Assembly: GCF_947623445.1 (NCBI RefSeq)
Contig: NC_135241.1
Span: 23,500,501-23,564,500 of the forward strand
Length of the DNA: 64,000 nucleotides
Origin: Clavelina lepadiformis
Lineage: Eukaryota > Chordata > Ascidiacea > Aplousobranchia > Clavelinidae
Direction of reading: 5' to 3'
The notes below the pieces were generated by a model that did no database searches, was not told the DNA's origin, and saw only the letters and a program-made list of their open reading frames with translations. Positions 61,534 to 64,000 of this stretch are shown here, one piece after another. Numbering within the stretch: position 1 is the first letter of the stretch; every line of letters begins with the position of its first letter. A program made the translations under genes and the position numbers.

Positions 61534-63743
61534 TTATTTCCGGAAGACGATCCTGTCCACCACGGAACGGGCAGATTTGATACCGATGCTCAACCAACCT
61601 GCCGACGAATATCTAATCAATTTGTAAAGACCGTAAGTGGTTAGAACGCCAACCAAAGACAGGGATAACATCAGTTCGCGCTGCATGCGAATAAAGAAGG
61701 GATTCTTTGCCATCATTTCATCGTAAATGTTTCCACGAACGTTCTTGTGAGGAAAGGGAGATTTTGGGATATCGACGCCGAGAAATTTGCACAGAGGTTC
61801 CCATCCATCTTTGACATTAAATACCAGCAGCTTGTCCTTTGGCGCTTTCTGCAATGCCAGTGCATATTTTTGTTTATAAAGCAGAGCAACTTAAAGTGAG
61901 GGGCAAGTCCAAAAACAACAAACATTTTTCAAAACAATTTTACCAGAATATTTAGTGAGTATTGTTCTTCTATATAAGACCAACTTGTTTTTGGACTTGC
62001 CCCGCACTTTCACAACTATGCACCAGGAAAGGGTCCCCACCAAATGCCACGAAAAAATTATCTAATGATTCACATTCCCCTACCACTCTATAGTTTTATA
62101 TTCATTAAATCAGGGCTACTGAACTGGCGGACCGCGGTCCGAATGTGGACCTTTTCAGTGTCGAATCCGGACTTTATCTGTCTCAGTATTTACGCAAATG
62201 AAATCGTCCATCATTAGTTTTGTTATTCCTGCTTATTCAATTAATCAACGAGTATGTAAGTGGTAACTTAATACCCATCCAGAGAATAATAATTATTATA
62301 TTATATACCGTATTTTAATACATTTGTATGACTGTAAGTTATTTTATGAGAGTTATAACGGACCTAAGCAAATTTTGAACTTTTGTAACTGGACCTTTGC
62401 TAAGAATAGTTGAGTAGCCCTGCATTAAATATTTCAATTTGTTCATTGAGTTTGTCTGGAGCAAAAAGCTGCTAAATATTGTGCTGCTACTAAAAAAATT
62501 TTGAAACAAATGAAACATGGTTAAAATACTGAACAGAGAGTTTAAAAGACAACATAACTTACTTCAAGCACATAAGAGTTATGTCTTCTATAAGTCTTGA
62601 GGCAGAGCAGTTCATTTATGTCGTTAATCCGGAAATAGGACCTATTTCTTACACCATATGCAGCTAAACCTATTCATATCAATAGGTTAGAAAATGCTCC
62701 AGTAATTTATCATTGATTCATAAATTAAACTCACAAATGTCCAAGACAAGTTAGTCAAGTGACAGATACCATTATCACATGATATGATGAAATTAATTGA
62801 TCTCACAATGTTTCCTTGAAATGAAACAAACCTATGGTGGCGCCATAGTGGTAGAACCTTCGGTACGACGGTGATAAATATCGCATCAGTGTGATGATAA
62901 CGTTTTTCAGTTTATTTTGTTGAGCTTTTAAGCTTTGAATCCAATCTTCTTCGCTCTCACGCATGGTCAGTATAATCTAGACAAGTTTAATGAATCTACT
63001 TGACTTGTATTAACTGTTATTCGTTATGAAATGGTAATGACTAATGAGTATGGGTTGTTATTAACATTAAATGTTATTTTGGGTTGATTGACTTGAAATT
63101 TATTTGTTTTCATTAATGGGCATTGTTAAGGACAATTATCATGTTTTGAATTACCGTGAATACTAAAATATCTTTTCCAATCTTTGTTAAGGTTTAACTG
63201 AAATATTAAATCATGTTAAAATGTACCAGCAAAAAATACTCAAAAGATAAAGGCACAGACCTTTCAAAACTTAGTTAGTTATGTCTAATTGGTTAATCAT
63301 TTATTATACTGTGTTTCTCTAATTTTATATAATTAAAATCTTTTTTAAATCTATAATTAAAATCTTCACGACTAAAAATATACGTAAATATCAAAATACC
63401 TAAAAATAACCATATGTAACACTAGCACCAACGTAAGTGCAAATTGATATTTTGCATATTTGCGGATGAAAAGCGTTCTATTAAACCTAACCTTGGCCTC
63501 AGGATATGCCTGATGTAATTCTTCCCAGAAGTACCAGGTTGGTAGATCTGTGACTGCGTCAACATCTTTGTACATGCGGCGAAAGTCGTCAATTGTTCCT
63601 CCTTCTTCACAAATTCTGATCCAGTCGTTGCCATGGTACTGGTAATGCTCAAGAAAATCATAAACATTCATGCCCAGTTGCTTCAGAGCTATGACCATGC
63701 TCTTGGTACCAGTCTTTGACATTCCAGCTAATATCACCTTCAT
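61534..63743 (-). CDS. Sulfotransferase-like P-loop protein (Sulfotransfer_4 type)
   Basis: Proteins of this type share a P-loop fold with PAPS-dependent sulfotransferases; their substrates are mostly unknown. Four exons sum to 813 nt (270 aa): 63492-63743, 62832-62976, 62563-62663, 61534-61848. The N-terminal phosphate-binding loop is ILAGMSKTGTKS. Family blocks follow: DAVTDLPTWYFWEEL, YPEAKIILTMRESEEDWIQS, YRRHNSYVLEKAPKDKLLVF, DGWEPLCKFLGVDIP and PFPHKN. A hydrophobic helix (LMLSLSLVGVLTTYGLYKL) near the C-terminus suggests a tail anchor. I took the ATG at 63743, which follows a good acceptor-like TTCTAG. An in-frame ATG at 63803 would add a 20-residue hydrophobic leader, so the 5' end is uncertain. 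The last intron holds two small transposons. Confidence 0.87.
61893..62010. mobile_element. Short palindromic element in the sulfotransferase-like intron
   Basis: An element of about 118 bp whose ends pair: GGGGCAAGTCCAAAAACAA near 61900-61918 and its exact inverse near 61985-62003. The pairing extends outward as AAAGTG on both sides with one mismatch. No target duplication could be assigned. Confidence 0.7.
62112..62422. mobile_element. hAT-type MITE in the last intron of the sulfotransferase-like gene
   Basis: A 311-bp element with ends CAGGGCTACTGAACT (left) and CAGGGCTACTCAACT (right, read inward), differing at one position. A perfect 8-bp target duplication CATTAAAT lies at 62104-62111 and 62423-62430. 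There is no transposase. Its terminal sequence differs from the hAT-type MITE at 23403, so it is a separate family. Confidence 0.88.
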
Positions 63744-64000
63744 TTTTCCTAGAATTAATTGACTGAAAATTGCCAATGTAGCAGTTACAATTATTACCAA
63801 CATTAGCGAAGGTATTTCAAATAATTATGCAATATCAGTAATGCGTGATATACATAGAACAGTAAATGCTATTACAATGCCTTTGTAGTCAGTAAATGGA
63901 TATGTCACAAGTAACATTTCAGCAGAGGCACACAAAAGAATGATTCAGTTTTATGTAACACAAGCCAAGACGGTAACAGCAGACCTGTGTCAAACAGCCC
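63744..64000. other. 5' flank of the sulfotransferase-like gene
   Basis: Upstream sequence of the minus-strand gene, possibly with an untranslated first exon. An acceptor-like TTCTAG lies just before GAAAAATG at the chosen start. Nothing else is recognisable before the window ends. Confidence 0.35.

Noticed and set aside
1..64000. CRISPR arrays, operons, prokaryotic promoters, tRNA or rRNA genes
   Set aside because: The window is intron-rich animal DNA; no direct-repeat array with unique spacers and no convincing cloverleaf or rRNA segment was seen. A tRNAscan-type search would be decisive for small RNA genes.

Overview
The window looks like nuclear DNA from a compact, AT-rich metazoan genome. 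Every gene found is split by short spliceosomal introns with GT-AG borders, and the proteins resemble chordate families: CFAP54, IQSEC, WDFY1/2, L3HYPDH/proline racemase, arylsulfatase B, NXPE and a sulfotransferase-like P-loop family. Dense small introns and abundant small transposons suggest a tunicate (ascidian). That placement is inference from protein resemblance and genome style, not from a marker gene. Exon boundaries were read by eye; for each complete gene the summed exon length is divisible by three, which supports the models.

Layout. 1-3985 (-): first ten exons of CFAP54, running off the left edge. 3986-9723: intergenic, with one truncated MITE. 9724-20053 (+): complete 15-exon IQSEC-type Arf-GEF. 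22846-31332 (-): complete 12-exon WDFY1/2 gene; its introns hold a 2.2-kb decayed piggyBac element and a hAT-type MITE. 33.1-33.8 kb: decayed Ty3/gypsy integrase. 34.2-37.9 kb and 41.1-43.7 kb: a segmental duplication carrying two intact 7-exon proline racemase/L3HYPDH-family genes; the first copy has gained a foldback element and a MITE that the second lacks. 37.9-41.0 kb: more MITE relics and a gypsy RNase H fragment. 43.7-46.3 kb: no gene seen. 46344-52746 (+): complete 17-exon gene for an unusual ubiquitin-like / multi-TM / armadillo protein. 53158-60061 (-): complete 10-exon arylsulfatase B-like gene, with an intact two-exon NXPE-family gene (56217-58371) nested on the same strand in its third intron. 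61534-63743 (-): four-exon sulfotransferase-like P-loop gene with a hAT-type MITE and a short palindromic element in its last intron.

Functional theme. Three right-hand genes belong to glycan- or sulfate-related families (sulfatase, NXPE, sulfotransferase-like). The others are unrelated housekeeping, ciliary and trafficking genes. The most unusual points are: the second catalytic cysteine in both L3HYPDH-family copies, which predicts an epimerase/racemase; the UBL-TM-ARM architecture; the nested NXPE gene; and a set of transposons whose empty sites and target duplications can be read directly from the window.
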